A stretch of DNA of 64,000 nt from Natronolimnobius sp. AArcel1 (lineage in GTDB: Archaea > Halobacteriota > Halobacteria > Halobacteriales > Natrialbaceae). Below the pieces are notes generated by a model. That model saw nothing but the letters and a program-made list of their open reading frames with translations. It did no database searches and had not been told where the DNA came from. Within the stretch, counting starts at the first letter, position 1. Every line of letters starts with the position of its first letter. The DNA lies in assembly GCF_011043775.1 (NCBI RefSeq), contig NZ_JAAKXY010000001.1:473617-537616 (forward strand), written 5' to 3'. Of the stretch, positions 52,198-61,017 are shown one piece after another. The translations under genes and the position numbers were made by a program.

Positions 52198-53055
52198 ATG
52201 GGAGACAGCAACAAGACGCAGACAGGCTCTCTCGTGTATCTGCTCTCGCTCTCGAGGCCGCGTTTTTGGCTCTACCTCGCGGGACCGGTGCTGGTTGGGG
52301 TTGCCTACGGGGCGGCCGCTCCAGCCGAGGTAGTCACGCCTGCAGCGGTCGTGTTGTTTGCATACTTTCTGCTCCCGGCGAATGTGTTTCTGTACGGAAT
52401 CAACGACATCTACGACCGCGAGATCGACGCTGCAAATCCGAAGAAAGACGAAAAGGAGAGCCGGTATCGTGGGCAGCGAGTCGTCCCACTGCTGGTCGGA
52501 CTCTGCGGGGCGCTCCCGCTCGTTTTCGCGCCGGTTGTACCGACTCCCGCGTGGCCGTGGCTCGCTGCATTTGTCGTGCTTGGGGCCGCCTACAGCGCGC
52601 CACCAGTGCGATTCAAGACAACTCCCCTACTGGATTCGGTCTCGAACGGCCTGTACATCCTCCCGGGCGCGGCGGCCTACGCGGCCGTCGCTGGGACGCA
52701 GCCACCCGTCCTCGCCGTTGTCGGCGGCTGGCTCTGGGCGATGGGCATGCACACGTTTTCGGCGATCCCAGACATCGAACCCGACCGTGAAACGGGTATT
52801 CGGACCACGGCGACCGTGTTGGGAGCACAACGGACCTACGCCTACTGCGGGGCCTGCTGGCTCGCGAGCGCACTCGCCTTTGGCGCACTCGACGTGCGAC
52901 TGGGCGCGGTCATGCTCGTCTACCCCGTCCTCGTGGGGGCAATTGCCACCGCGAGCGTCGACGTCGACCGCGCGTACTGGTGGTTCCCGGCAATCAACAC
53001 CGTCGTCGGCGCAGTGCTGACGATGGGCGGACTCTGGAGGTTGCTCTATGGATAA
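52198..53055 (+). CDS. lyeJ: Lycopene elongase/1,2-hydratase LyeJ (UbiA prenyltransferase)
   Basis: A 285-residue UbiA-type membrane prenyltransferase with about eight hydrophobic helices. The two Asp-rich motifs NDIYDREID (about 67-75) and PDIEPDRETG (about 190-199) bind prenyl diphosphate through Mg. LyeJ adds C5 units and water to lycopene, forming the C50 chain of bacterioruberin. ATG 52198 is chosen (GTG 52189 is possible). It overlaps cruF by 8 bp. Confidence 0.85.
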   Translation: MGDSNKTQTGSLVYLLSLSRPRFWLYLAGPVLVGVAYGAAAPAEVVTPAAVVLFAYFLLPANVFLYGINDIYDREIDAANPKKDEKESRYRGQRVVPLLVGLCGALPLVFAPVVPTPAWPWLAAFVVLGAAYSAPPVRFKTTPLLDSVSNGLYILPGAAAYAAVAGTQPPVLAVVGGWLWAMGMHTFSAIPDIEPDRETGIRTTATVLGAQRTYAYCGACWLASALAFGALDVRLGAVMLVYPVLVGAIATASVDVDRAYWWFPAINTVVGAVLTMGGLWRLLYG

Positions 53056-53929
53056 TACAAACACTCGAGCACACGATCACGACGACCGCAACAGCACACG
53101 AGCGAACATACAGCATCGACTCGAGCAAATTATTCGGGAGAATCGGTTTACGATCGCGGTTGTGTTCCCGTTCGTTGGCGCGGTGACGCTCGTTGCGAGT
53201 GCTGAAGGCTGGCTGACGGGGCCGCTTGCGTACAATCCGCTGTTTATCCTCTTTGGTACGGCAGTTATGCGCTCACCGCTGCTGGTCGGCCTCTTACCAC
53301 GGATTGGCTGGTGGGCGCTTGGCTGTCTCGGCGTGTTGACGATCTATACGTACGCAATCGAGATGATTGGCGTTCGGACGGACTGGCCCTATGGCGCGTT
53401 CGAGTACACGATTCAACTCGGGCCGATGCTCTTCGGTGAGGTCCCGATAGCGCTCCCGCTGTTTTTTATCCCACTCGTCTTGAACGCATATCTGCTGACG
53501 TTGTTGGTACTCGGTGACTGGCGTGATCGGCTGTTCGTCCGAGTGCCGGTCGCCATCGCTGCCGTCGTCGCAGTGGACGTCGTCCTGGACCCTGCTGCCG
53601 TCGCTATCGGCTTCTGGGAATTCGACTCGGGTGGATTCTACGGCGTTCCGCTCTCAAATTACCTTGGATGGGTTCTCTCCGGAACTGTTGCTATCCTCCT
53701 CGTGGAGTTGGCCTTCGACCGAGAAGCACTCCTCGAGCGCGTCGAAGAGTGCGTGTTCATCCTCGACGACCTCGTGAGCTTCGTATTGCTGTGGGGCGCG
53801 ATTAATCTCCTCTATGGCAACTGGATTGCAGCAGGTGTCGCCGGGCTGTTCTGTCTTGGACTGTTCAGTACGGATCGGTACGACTGGGAGATGGTTCGAA
53901 CCGCGATTCCGTCAATAAATATGCGGTAA
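53048..53929 (+). CDS. cruF: Bisanhydrobacterioruberin hydratase CruF
   Basis: A 293-residue polytopic membrane protein with about seven helices. Family blocks include TYAIEMIGVRTDWPYGAFEYT and LDPAAVAIGFWEFDSGGFYG with acidic and aromatic residues in the membrane. CruF adds water to bisanhydrobacterioruberin, the last step to bacterioruberin. It follows lyeJ with an 8-bp overlap, completing the crtD-lyeJ-cruF operon. The first 25 residues are charged and variable. Confidence 0.85.
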   Translation: MDNTNTRAHDHDDRNSTRANIQHRLEQIIRENRFTIAVVFPFVGAVTLVASAEGWLTGPLAYNPLFILFGTAVMRSPLLVGLLPRIGWWALGCLGVLTIYTYAIEMIGVRTDWPYGAFEYTIQLGPMLFGEVPIALPLFFIPLVLNAYLLTLLVLGDWRDRLFVRVPVAIAAVVAVDVVLDPAAVAIGFWEFDSGGFYGVPLSNYLGWVLSGTVAILLVELAFDREALLERVEECVFILDDLVSFVLLWGAINLLYGNWIAAGVAGLFCLGLFSTDRYDWEMVRTAIPSINMR

Positions 53930-54000
53930 AATATCTCTTAGAAGTTCTCTTTGGCTAAATTTGAAGAGGATTTTTACGTAAGGGCGTTATTGGACCGAGT

Positions 54001-54324
54001 ATGTCCGAAATTGGAACTATGATCTTGGCGCTCGGATTGATCGGCGCAATCATCGTCCTGCCGCCGACGGCAGCGGTGTACTACAACGCCCGCCGGAAGC
54101 GCCTCTCGACGGCGATTCCCTGGGCCGTAGCGATGGGGCTCAGTACCTGCCTCGCAGTCGTGGCGTTCGGACTCGAGGCCTATGGTGGCTTGGCCACACC
54201 GCTGCTCGTCGGTGGCTTGTACCTCTATCGGACGCGGTCGGTTGAGACTCCCATGTCTCGCAAAGAGCGGGCGAACGAAAAAAACGAGGGAGACTACGAA
54301 CACAGACACAGCTGGTACCGGTAA
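54001..54324 (+). CDS. Small membrane protein
   Basis: A 107-residue protein with three hydrophobic helices (about 7-27, 40-58, 60-76) and a charged cytosolic end (KERANEKNEGDYEHRHSW). No family motif is recognised. It follows cruF by 71 bp and may be the tail of the carotenoid transcript or an unrelated gene. Confidence 0.55.
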   Translation: MSEIGTMILALGLIGAIIVLPPTAAVYYNARRKRLSTAIPWAVAMGLSTCLAVVAFGLEAYGGLATPLLVGGLYLYRTRSVETPMSRKERANEKNEGDYEHRHSWYR

Positions 54325-54363
54325 CAGCACGGTCTACAACTGCAAACCGAACTCGCGGGTCGA

Positions 54364-54574
54364 TTAGACGAACACTGCCGAAATCGAATCGCCGGTCAGC
54401 ATGAGCAGACCGACAGCAGCGAGCGTCAGTACCAGCCAGACGCCGAGAGAGAGACCACCGCCGTCCTAATTCCTGCTCACTCGCTTCAACTGCGAGCAGG
54501 TCGTTCTCCGAATCCGGTGCTGCTGGCGACTGCGACTCTCTCGAGGCGTTGTTCGAACCACGCTGGGTGTGTGC
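54364..54574 (-). pseudogene. Frameshifted remnant of a one-helix membrane protein
   Basis: On the minus strand a reading frame with an acidic polar N-part (SPAAPDSENDLLAVEAS) runs to near 54468. The next frame continues as a hydrophobic helix (GVWLVLTLAAVGLLMLTG) ending with TAA at 54364. A one-base shift around 54461-54468 joins the two, and no ATG is visible upstream. It looks like a decayed small haloarchaeal membrane protein. A sequencing error would also fit. The rest of the gap 54325-54673 has no gene. Confidence 0.3.
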
Positions 54575-54673
54575 CTACGAGGACGGCGTTTGCGTACTGT
54601 TGCTCATACCTCTGTGTTCGGACGAACCAGACACAAACGGATGGCTACGATATTTGCGGCCTTGATAAGCAGG

Positions 54674-55630
54674 TTACTGCGTCGGGACGCTGTCACCGTG
54701 ACCGGGGCTGCGGCCATGGGGGTCGGGATCAACGGTCGGAACCGCCGAGACGCGGTGAAATACCGCTTCCGGGTCTCGATTCCAGTGCCAGTGCCAGCGC
54801 GTTTTCGCTAGACACCAGAGTTTGCGCGTTGTCGAGAGAGCGGGCTCAGTGGAGAGTACATCGTACTCCTGGTGACGAATAAGTGCATGATGTTCCGCGT
54901 AAAGCACGGCCGACAGTAACACCGGCAACTGGCAATCTTCGGGCAAGTACCGAATTCCAGCCACGCCCTCTCGATACAGTTCTTCTGCTCGTTGCAGTTC
55001 GTGTGCCATCGCCGCCGCAAAGTCATCGGAGTACTCGAGACGTTCGATCTGTGCGTCACTGACGCCGTGTTCCTCGAGGGTCGCTTGCGGAAGATAGATA
55101 CGATCCCGGTCAAGGATGTCTTCGCGAACGTCACGGAGGAAGTTCGTGAGTTGGAAGGCTTCGCCGAGTTTGACCGCGTGTGGAAGCGCCGCCTCCTCCA
55201 TGTCGGGTTCCATGATCGCCGTCATCATCACACCGACAGCAGCCGCTGATCCGCGCATGTAGGCCTCGAGATCAGCATACGTGTCGTAGCGACTCGTCTC
55301 AATATCAGTCGCCATGGCATCGATGAACTCGTTGACCTCCTCATCGGCAATGCCGTGCCGGTCGCGAAGTTCGATGAACGCCTCGAGAACCGGGTCGTCG
55401 GGATCCGTCTCACCAAGTGCCTGTTCACGAAGCGACTCGAGTTCGGCCCGTTGTTGTGCTGGCGGGACGCCGTCGGCATCGTCGACAACCTCGTCTGCGA
55501 TCCGAAAGAACGCATAGAGGACGTGTGTCGAGTGTCGAACACGCTCCGGGAGGAATTTTGTGGCAAGATAGAACGTCTTTCCGGTGCGGCGTTGTATCGC
55601 CTTCCCGGCGTCGATGTGTTCCTGTTTCAT
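54674..55630 (-). CDS. crtB: Phytoene synthase CrtB
   Basis: A 318-residue squalene/phytoene synthase. The first Asp-rich motif is DEVVDD (about 48-53) and the second is NFLRDVREDILDRDR (about 167-181), each binding Mg-diphosphate. It joins two GGPP molecules into phytoene, the first carotenoid step. It converges with the crtD-lyeJ-cruF side and is 64 bp after bat on the same strand, with its own TATA box. The last 25 residues are variable and Pro/Ser-rich. Confidence 0.9.
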   Translation of the reverse strand: MKQEHIDAGKAIQRRTGKTFYLATKFLPERVRHSTHVLYAFFRIADEVVDDADGVPPAQQRAELESLREQALGETDPDDPVLEAFIELRDRHGIADEEVNEFIDAMATDIETSRYDTYADLEAYMRGSAAAVGVMMTAIMEPDMEEAALPHAVKLGEAFQLTNFLRDVREDILDRDRIYLPQATLEEHGVSDAQIERLEYSDDFAAAMAHELQRAEELYREGVAGIRYLPEDCQLPVLLSAVLYAEHHALIRHQEYDVLSTEPALSTTRKLWCLAKTRWHWHWNRDPEAVFHRVSAVPTVDPDPHGRSPGHGDSVPTQ

Positions 55631-55678
55631 TGGTGACTAGTAATCCGGACGCACCGGTTGGTGTCTCCCCTACAACAA

Positions 55679-55691
55679 GTATATATAAAAT
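55679..55691 (-). promoter_or_regulatory. TATA box of crtB
   Basis: The minus-strand TATTTTATATATACT stretch lies just after the bat stop (55694) and about 50 bp before the crtB ATG. It gives crtB its own promoter, leaving a leader of roughly 25-30 nt that a regulator such as Bat could act on. Confidence 0.55.
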
Positions 55692-55693
55692 AG

Positions 55694-57328
55694 CTAGCCC
55701 TCACTAGTCGGGTCCGCGGCAAACAGTTCCTCGAGCAATTTTCGCTGTGCGGCGCGGAGGTGCTGGTGAAACGTCGATCGGGAGACGCCCATCGAATCAG
55801 CCAGTTCCTCACCCGAGACATCACGTGGCCACTCGAAATAGTTGGCGTAGTAGGCCTTTCGAAGCGCCATCTGCTGGCGGTCAGTCAGGCGTTCGTCGAG
55901 TTGTGCGGTGATGTCGCGAGGCGTCTGTGTTGGCTGGTCAGTCTCGTGGTAGCTGAGTAACTCGACCCGGTCGTAGCGCTCCGTGACGGTATTGTACGCC
56001 GACCGAGCAGACTGCCCGTTTGGCAACTCGAGTGCCAGATCAGCGACGCGATCGTCGACGTCAAGGCGCTGGATCATCGCGCCGTGGTTCGCAAGCGCCG
56101 TTACGAGCCCAGACGAGAGTGCGACCTCGAGTAAGACGCCTTCCTCGTACTCGGTTACAACAGACGCCCGCTCGATGGCATCGATATCCGCGGCCGCATC
56201 GACCACGCCCGCTGTCCGATCGACATGAAAGAACGCAAGCGGCGTGCCGTGTTCGTCGTAGGTTATTCCTCGATAGGTAAGCGTCGCCTCGAGTGCATTG
56301 GCAAGCGCCGTGACGAACAGCGACGAATCTTCGATCGCCACCTCGAGTTCGACGACGGTCTCAGTCGTAAGCATACGTCGGGTTTCGATCGCATTGAGTG
56401 CGGTCGAGACCGTTCCCGCGAGCGACTCGAGAACTGGCAGTTCGCGGCCGTCAAAGACGTTCGGTTCGTCGGCAAACAAGACGAGTACGCCGTAAGTCAC
56501 ATCGCCGTACTCGAGTGGAATCGCGACGACAGAGTGAAACCGCTCACCGGCACAGGTGGGCCACCAGCGGTCGGCGTCATCGAACGTCGCAATATCCTGA
56601 ATAACGTGTGAATCCCCACCCTCGAGCGCCTGCACGGCGGGGTGGCTCTGGGCATCGCCAGCGTCGAGGACGAGGTCGGCATCCTCGAGTGGGACGTCGT
56701 CGTGGCCAGCCCATGCCTGTGGCGTGATTCGCTGTGTCGCGACGTCGACGCGGCCGATCCAAGCGAGGACGTACGGCTCGGTATCAACGAGGCGCTGACA
56801 GACGCGTCGTTCGATGTCATCGCGGTTGCCTGCGCCGACAGCGGCATCGGTGACGTCACGGATGAGGCCGTCGACGCGATGGAGGACGTGCTCTAAGGCG
56901 CGATGCTCTTCACGTACCTGTTCGGCTGAGGCTTCGGCGGCGATTTCGGCGAGTTTCCGTTCAGTGATGTCGAGGTGGACAACCGAAACCCGTGTCTCAT
57001 CATCGACGGTAAATCGACTCGCACGCATCAGGAACCATCGTTTCTCCTCCGGAGAGTGACATGGATACTCCATCGAGAACGTCTCCTGTTCACCAGCGAG
57101 AACGGCTGTGATACCGTTGACTGCTTGTTCGGCGTGTTCGTCGTCATCACGGTCCATCGCCGCGGTTGCGACGTAATTAACGCCAATGTGATCATTGGGT
57201 ATCTCTTCGCCCTCAAACGTGCGCCACGACTGATTTGTGAGTAGAATCTCCCCTTCGTCGTCGAGTATGGCGACGGTGATCGGGAGTGTCTCAAGGGCGG
57301 CAGCGGCGAGGTTATCCCGGGAATCCAT
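55694..57328 (-). CDS. bat: Bacterio-opsin activator-type regulator Bat
   Basis: A 544-residue regulator: N-terminal PAS domain (about 8-135), a GAF domain (about 160-325), a Bat-specific region (about 335-470) and a C-terminal HTH_10 (LTDRQQMALRKAYYANYFEWPR, then ADSMGVSRSTFHQHLRAAQRK). In Halobacterium Bat activates bop and crtB in low oxygen or light. Here bat is just upstream of crtB, and no rhodopsin gene is in the window. ATG 57328 (MDSRDNLAAA) is chosen over the longer frame. Confidence 0.85.
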   Translation of the reverse strand: MDSRDNLAAAALETLPITVAILDDEGEILLTNQSWRTFEGEEIPNDHIGVNYVATAAMDRDDDEHAEQAVNGITAVLAGEQETFSMEYPCHSPEEKRWFLMRASRFTVDDETRVSVVHLDITERKLAEIAAEASAEQVREEHRALEHVLHRVDGLIRDVTDAAVGAGNRDDIERRVCQRLVDTEPYVLAWIGRVDVATQRITPQAWAGHDDVPLEDADLVLDAGDAQSHPAVQALEGGDSHVIQDIATFDDADRWWPTCAGERFHSVVAIPLEYGDVTYGVLVLFADEPNVFDGRELPVLESLAGTVSTALNAIETRRMLTTETVVELEVAIEDSSLFVTALANALEATLTYRGITYDEHGTPLAFFHVDRTAGVVDAAADIDAIERASVVTEYEEGVLLEVALSSGLVTALANHGAMIQRLDVDDRVADLALELPNGQSARSAYNTVTERYDRVELLSYHETDQPTQTPRDITAQLDERLTDRQQMALRKAYYANYFEWPRDVSGEELADSMGVSRSTFHQHLRAAQRKLLEELFAADPTSEG

Positions 57329-57512
57329 CGTTGCACACGATAAGGTGCAGACGACTATAATGGACACGGACGAAGGATTTCATCACGAACTCGTCCCGAC
57401 GGTGAGTTCTCGGTTCAGTGATCGGCGGATTGTGAATCTGGACTGCGTCGGCACCGATACTCATTTTCGGTCCGCTCGCTGTCTTGGGACATCCGCAGTT
57501 TTCGCCGATCGC

Positions 57513-58541
57513 TTACCGGAGACCGAAGGCGACGTCGTCATTTTCACAGCGGGATTCGGCCGTTTCGCCGGCTTCGAAATGTTCGTCACCCTCAGCGAAA
57601 TTACCGCTCGCGTACGCGTCGGCGCCGCGGGAGTAGTAATCCGCCGCGTCACTGAACGCCTCCATCTGACAGGAGAGATCAATCAGATCTGCACGGAACG
57701 CAGCCGGTGCATCGTCTTCGGCGTCGTTGAACGTAGTATACGCAATGTCGAATTTTCCCGCCGCCGACGAGAACTCGTCTGATGCCGTGGTGAAGTCCTC
57801 CCGTTCAAGGGCATCGGCGCCGGATTCGAGCGGAATCATTGCTTTTGTCAGCTGTTCGCACCCGGTAAAGAACACGTCAAGAACGGCCAGCGTTTCGTCG
57901 ATTTCTTTGAGATCAGTCTCCAGTTCCACGCGGTCAATCTCGTCGACATCTTCGAGCGCCGCCGTATCGATGTCGTCGAACGTCGATTGAGCGACTGTCA
58001 CGCTATCCTTCGCCTCGTCGTTGTACGCGCTCGCCTGTGCTGCAGCGTCGACCGCATCATCCCACCGCCCTTGATCCAAGTACTGTTCCCAGACCTCAAA
58101 CTCGTCGAACGCGTCGCTAACTGCCGAGATCGCACCGACAAAATCGCGGAAGAAGTCTGCTGTGTCTTCGAGCGCGTGGATCGTCTCGAGTTGGTTGTCG
58201 GTCGCCCCATCACGAGCGTCCTCAAGGTCGCTCTCAGCGTCGTCAATCCGTGCATTGATCGGCGCGGTCTCGATTGCATATGACTCGCTCATTGGATCGT
58301 CGGCTTCGTCGAGCGCTTCCTCAAACTCGTCAGCAGCCTCGCCAAGGGTTCTATCGCTCGACTCAATCAGTTCCGCCGACTCTCCCCCCGTTTCGTCATC
58401 GGTTGACTCGTCGTCGGTTCCGGACTGACCAGTATCCGAATCATTGGGAGTCGAACCGGTATCACTGTCGTCGAGACATCCCGCAATCGAAAGGGTCACA
58501 GCCGTTCCCCCGAGAGCAGTTAAGACCTGTCGTCGTTCCAT
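57513..58541 (-). CDS. Secreted lipoprotein of unknown function
   Basis: A 342-residue protein with a lipoprotein signal ending SIAGC (about 18-22), then an acidic Ser/Thr/Asp-rich linker (about 24-58). The rest is helical with many Asp/Glu and few hydrophobic segments; coiled-coil-like stretches are visible. The Cys would be lipid-anchored outside the cell. No enzyme motif is recognised. It precedes bat on the same strand with a 184-bp gap. Confidence 0.7.
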   Translation of the reverse strand: MERRQVLTALGGTAVTLSIAGCLDDSDTGSTPNDSDTGQSGTDDESTDDETGGESAELIESSDRTLGEAADEFEEALDEADDPMSESYAIETAPINARIDDAESDLEDARDGATDNQLETIHALEDTADFFRDFVGAISAVSDAFDEFEVWEQYLDQGRWDDAVDAAAQASAYNDEAKDSVTVAQSTFDDIDTAALEDVDEIDRVELETDLKEIDETLAVLDVFFTGCEQLTKAMIPLESGADALEREDFTTASDEFSSAAGKFDIAYTTFNDAEDDAPAAFRADLIDLSCQMEAFSDAADYYSRGADAYASGNFAEGDEHFEAGETAESRCENDDVAFGLR

Positions 58542-58660
58542 AGCAGGTTATGTAATCGGCTCCGTAAATACCTCTCGCTGAAGAATCATTTTTGAGTTAC
58601 AATTTCGCTCAAAGATCTATCAATCAAGTCAACACATCGTATGGGAGACGATACCGCAGG

Positions 58661-59890
58661 TCACTCGAGTAACTCGTCTCGGAGCATCGGCAGGAACGCC
58701 CCGATATCGGTGACGAGTCCGACGGCCTGTGCACTGCCCCGGTCGAGTAACTGGGTGACGGTCGCGGGGTTGATGTCGACACAGACGGTTTTCGTGGTCG
58801 AGGGAAGGCAGTTGCCGACGGCCACGGAGTGCAACAGCGTCGAGAGCATGAGGACGAGGTCGGCCTCGTGGGCCTGCTCGCGGATAGCGTTCTGGGCCTC
58901 GAGTGCGTCGGTGATCGTATCCGGCAACGGGCCATCGTCGCGGATCGAACCCGCGAGGACGTAGGGCACGTCGTTTTCGATACACTCGTACATCACGCCC
59001 TCGTCGACGACGCCCTCATCGACGGCCGCCTCGATTCCACCGAGACGGACGATCTCGCTGATCGTGTAGATGTGGTGTTTGTGGCCGTTCCGCGGGTGCT
59101 CGAGACTCTCGGTGTCGACGCCCAGCGAGGTCCCATAGAGGTCTCGCTCTAAGTCATGCACTGCAAAGCCGTTACCGGCGCTGAGTGCGTCGATGAATCC
59201 CGCGCTAACGAGGTCTGCCAGCGCGTTCCGACCACCGGAGTGAACGATTGCCGGGCCGCAGACGACAAGCACAGTGCCATCGGCTTCACGCACGTCACGC
59301 ATTTCGTCGGCGATCTCTTCGATCAACGATGCGGATGGTCGCTCGCTCGAGACGCCTCCTTGCATGAATCCGAAGGAGCCACCGCCGTCGCGGGGGCGTT
59401 CAGGCGGTTCGACCCGGATGCCAGTCTCGCCGGTGACGACCAGGTCGCCTTCCTCGACGGCGTTTAAGACTCTGGTCGTGACTCGTGGGGACGACTCGCC
59501 GTTTGGTTCCACCACGAGCGCACAGTCCATTTCGACGTTTTCGACGTCGATCCACTCGCCCCCGACGCGAACGGCGGTCGGGTGATTCGTCGTCGAGTAG
59601 AACTCGACCGGGACGACACCGTCTTCCGGTGCCTCCTCGAGCGTGGCATCTCGAGGGTCAGCCACGGTCGCACCCTGCTGGTTGAGTTCGTGGAGAATCG
59701 CCCGCAGATCGGACTCGGTCTCGGCCATCACCCGTAGCCGGCAGTACGATTCCGCGTGTTTGTGGCGGCCGACCTCGAACTCCTCGACGTCGAACTCGCC
59801 GCCCATGTCCATGACGACGCCGAAGCAATGGCCCATCGTCCCCGAGTCGATGATGTGGCCCTCGAGTTCGACGGTACGCGCGACAGTCAT
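58661..59890 (-). CDS. TIGR00300 family protein (archaeal ornithine cyclodeaminase-like)
   Basis: A 409-residue protein of the TIGR00300 family (LOR/SDH-type N-terminal domain plus a Rossmann-like C-domain). Blocks include GHIIDSGTMGHCFGVVMDMGG near the N-terminus, VVCGPAIVHSGG (about 208-219) and LSTLLHSVAVGNCLPS near the C-terminus. Family members are linked to arginine/ornithine metabolism (ornithine cyclodeaminase). The archaeal function is predicted, not shown here. It is divergent from the zinc-finger gene. Confidence 0.8.
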   Translation of the reverse strand: MTVARTVELEGHIIDSGTMGHCFGVVMDMGGEFDVEEFEVGRHKHAESYCRLRVMAETESDLRAILHELNQQGATVADPRDATLEEAPEDGVVPVEFYSTTNHPTAVRVGGEWIDVENVEMDCALVVEPNGESSPRVTTRVLNAVEEGDLVVTGETGIRVEPPERPRDGGGSFGFMQGGVSSERPSASLIEEIADEMRDVREADGTVLVVCGPAIVHSGGRNALADLVSAGFIDALSAGNGFAVHDLERDLYGTSLGVDTESLEHPRNGHKHHIYTISEIVRLGGIEAAVDEGVVDEGVMYECIENDVPYVLAGSIRDDGPLPDTITDALEAQNAIREQAHEADLVLMLSTLLHSVAVGNCLPSTTKTVCVDINPATVTQLLDRGSAQAVGLVTDIGAFLPMLRDELLE

Positions 59891-59985
59891 TGATTGGCGT
59901 TAGCGGTCGAGGGCCGTGAATGTGTGCGTTGTGGGCTGGCAATTGATACTCGCACAGGCTGACAATTCCGATCACGCTGAACGAA

Positions 59986-59995
59986 CCTATATGAG
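59986..59995 (+). promoter_or_regulatory. TATA box of small zinc-finger gene
   Basis: ACCTATATGA lies about 27 bp before the ATG at 60018, predicting a leaderless message. Confidence 0.4.
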
Positions 59996-60017
59996 ACTCA
60001 ATAGCATACATTCGCGC

Positions 60018-60179
60018 ATGGCCAGTAACACAGCCACCACGAACTACTCGCGGTGTCGCAACTGTGGGTTCGAAGCACCCGGCGGAGACGACGAGTGGCT
60101 CCGCCTCGAGGTGCCGAAACTCGGCCGGATGACCCAATGCCCACAGTGTGAGAGTACAGACGTGATGACCCACCGATAG
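60018..60179 (+). CDS. Small CxxC zinc-finger protein
   Basis: A 53-residue protein with [10 protein letters not shown] (about 13-22) and CPQCESTD (about 41-48), a two-knuckle zinc ribbon. It resembles the small zinc-finger family of haloarchaea that includes HVO_0649. The ATG at 60018 follows a TATA box with leaderless spacing. It is 56 bp before msrB. Role unknown. Confidence 0.7.
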   Translation: MASNTATTNYSRCRNCGFEAPGGDDEWLRLEVPKLGRMTQCPQCESTDVMTHR

Positions 60180-60235
60180 GAGACGGTTGCGATCGGTGCG
60201 GACAGATTCTTTGCCGTCACCGCCATACGGAGCGT

Positions 60236-60652
60236 ATGGGACAACGAGGCGACGCTGACGACCGTCCAGCAGACGACGCAGAGTGGCGTGAGCAACTCAG
60301 CGACGAGGAGTATCGCATCCTGCGCGAAGCCGGCACGGAAGCCCCATTCAGCGGCGAGTACGTCGATCACAAAGACGACGGCAGCTACGCCTGTGCCGGC
60401 TGTGGGACCGAACTGTTCGACTCCGAAACCAAGTTCGACTCCGGCTGTGGCTGGCCGAGTTTCTACGACACCGACGACGACCGCATCGAGACCCGTCTCG
60501 ACACCAGCAACGGCATGCGCCGCACCGAAGTACTGTGTGCCGAGTGTGGGGGCCACCTCGGGCACGTCTTCGAGGACGGCCCCGAACCGACGGGCAAACG
60601 CTACTGTATCAATTCCGTTGCCCTCGAGTTCGAGGACGAAGACGGGGCGTAA
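60236..60652 (+). CDS. msrB: Peptide-methionine (R)-S-oxide reductase MsrB
   Basis: A 138-residue MsrB. Two zinc CxxC pairs are visible (CAGCG about 53-57 and CAECGG about 102-107). The catalytic Cys is in RYCINSVAL (about 125-133), preceded by [11 protein letters not shown]. It reduces methionine-R-sulfoxide in proteins. It lies 56 bp after the small zinc-finger gene in the same direction. Confidence 0.93.
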   Translation: MGQRGDADDRPADDAEWREQLSDEEYRILREAGTEAPFSGEYVDHKDDGSYACAGCGTELFDSETKFDSGCGWPSFYDTDDDRIETRLDTSNGMRRTEVLCAECGGHLGHVFEDGPEPTGKRYCINSVALEFEDEDGA

Positions 60653-60721
60653 GCTGCCAACACCGGCCGACGCGAATGCAGGCACGACCCTTTTTGACGC
60701 CACTGGCTCACACCCACCTGT

Positions 60722-60928
60722 ATGTCAAGCGAATGCCCCACCGCTTCTGAACTCCGCCAGGGCATCACCGTCGAACTCGTCCAGGGCGACCAGGACATCC
60801 AATCCGAGGACAGCGAGCCACTCATCGGCGAAATCGGCACGATCTACGAGGACGATCCAGCAGGCCCCAAAGTCGAACTGAAAAACGGCGCAGTCGGCCA
60901 CGTACAGTCGATCGTCCACGACGAATAG
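60722..60928 (+). CDS. YwbE-family (DUF2196) protein
   Basis: A 68-residue small beta protein with the YwbE pattern: ELRQGITVELVQG, then GEIGTIYEDDPAGPKVELKNGAVGHVQSI. The family is widespread and uncharacterised, with a possible RNA/nucleic-acid-binding fold. It starts at ATG 60722 and precedes the YihY gene by 89 bp. Confidence 0.7.
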   Translation: MSSECPTASELRQGITVELVQGDQDIQSEDSEPLIGEIGTIYEDDPAGPKVELKNGAVGHVQSIVHDE

Positions 60929-61017
60929 GGCCACTCGAGTGCTCGAGAACCCCAATCCACCACTGAACACTGCGGTGCCGGCCAAACGGACTTGTATCCC
61001 CCCGTTGAGGCCACCGT

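Noticed and set aside
57360-57782. Plus-strand frame with a TATA-like element, opposite the lipoprotein 3' end
   Set aside because: Most of it is antisense to the lipoprotein gene; the remainder has no recognisable features.
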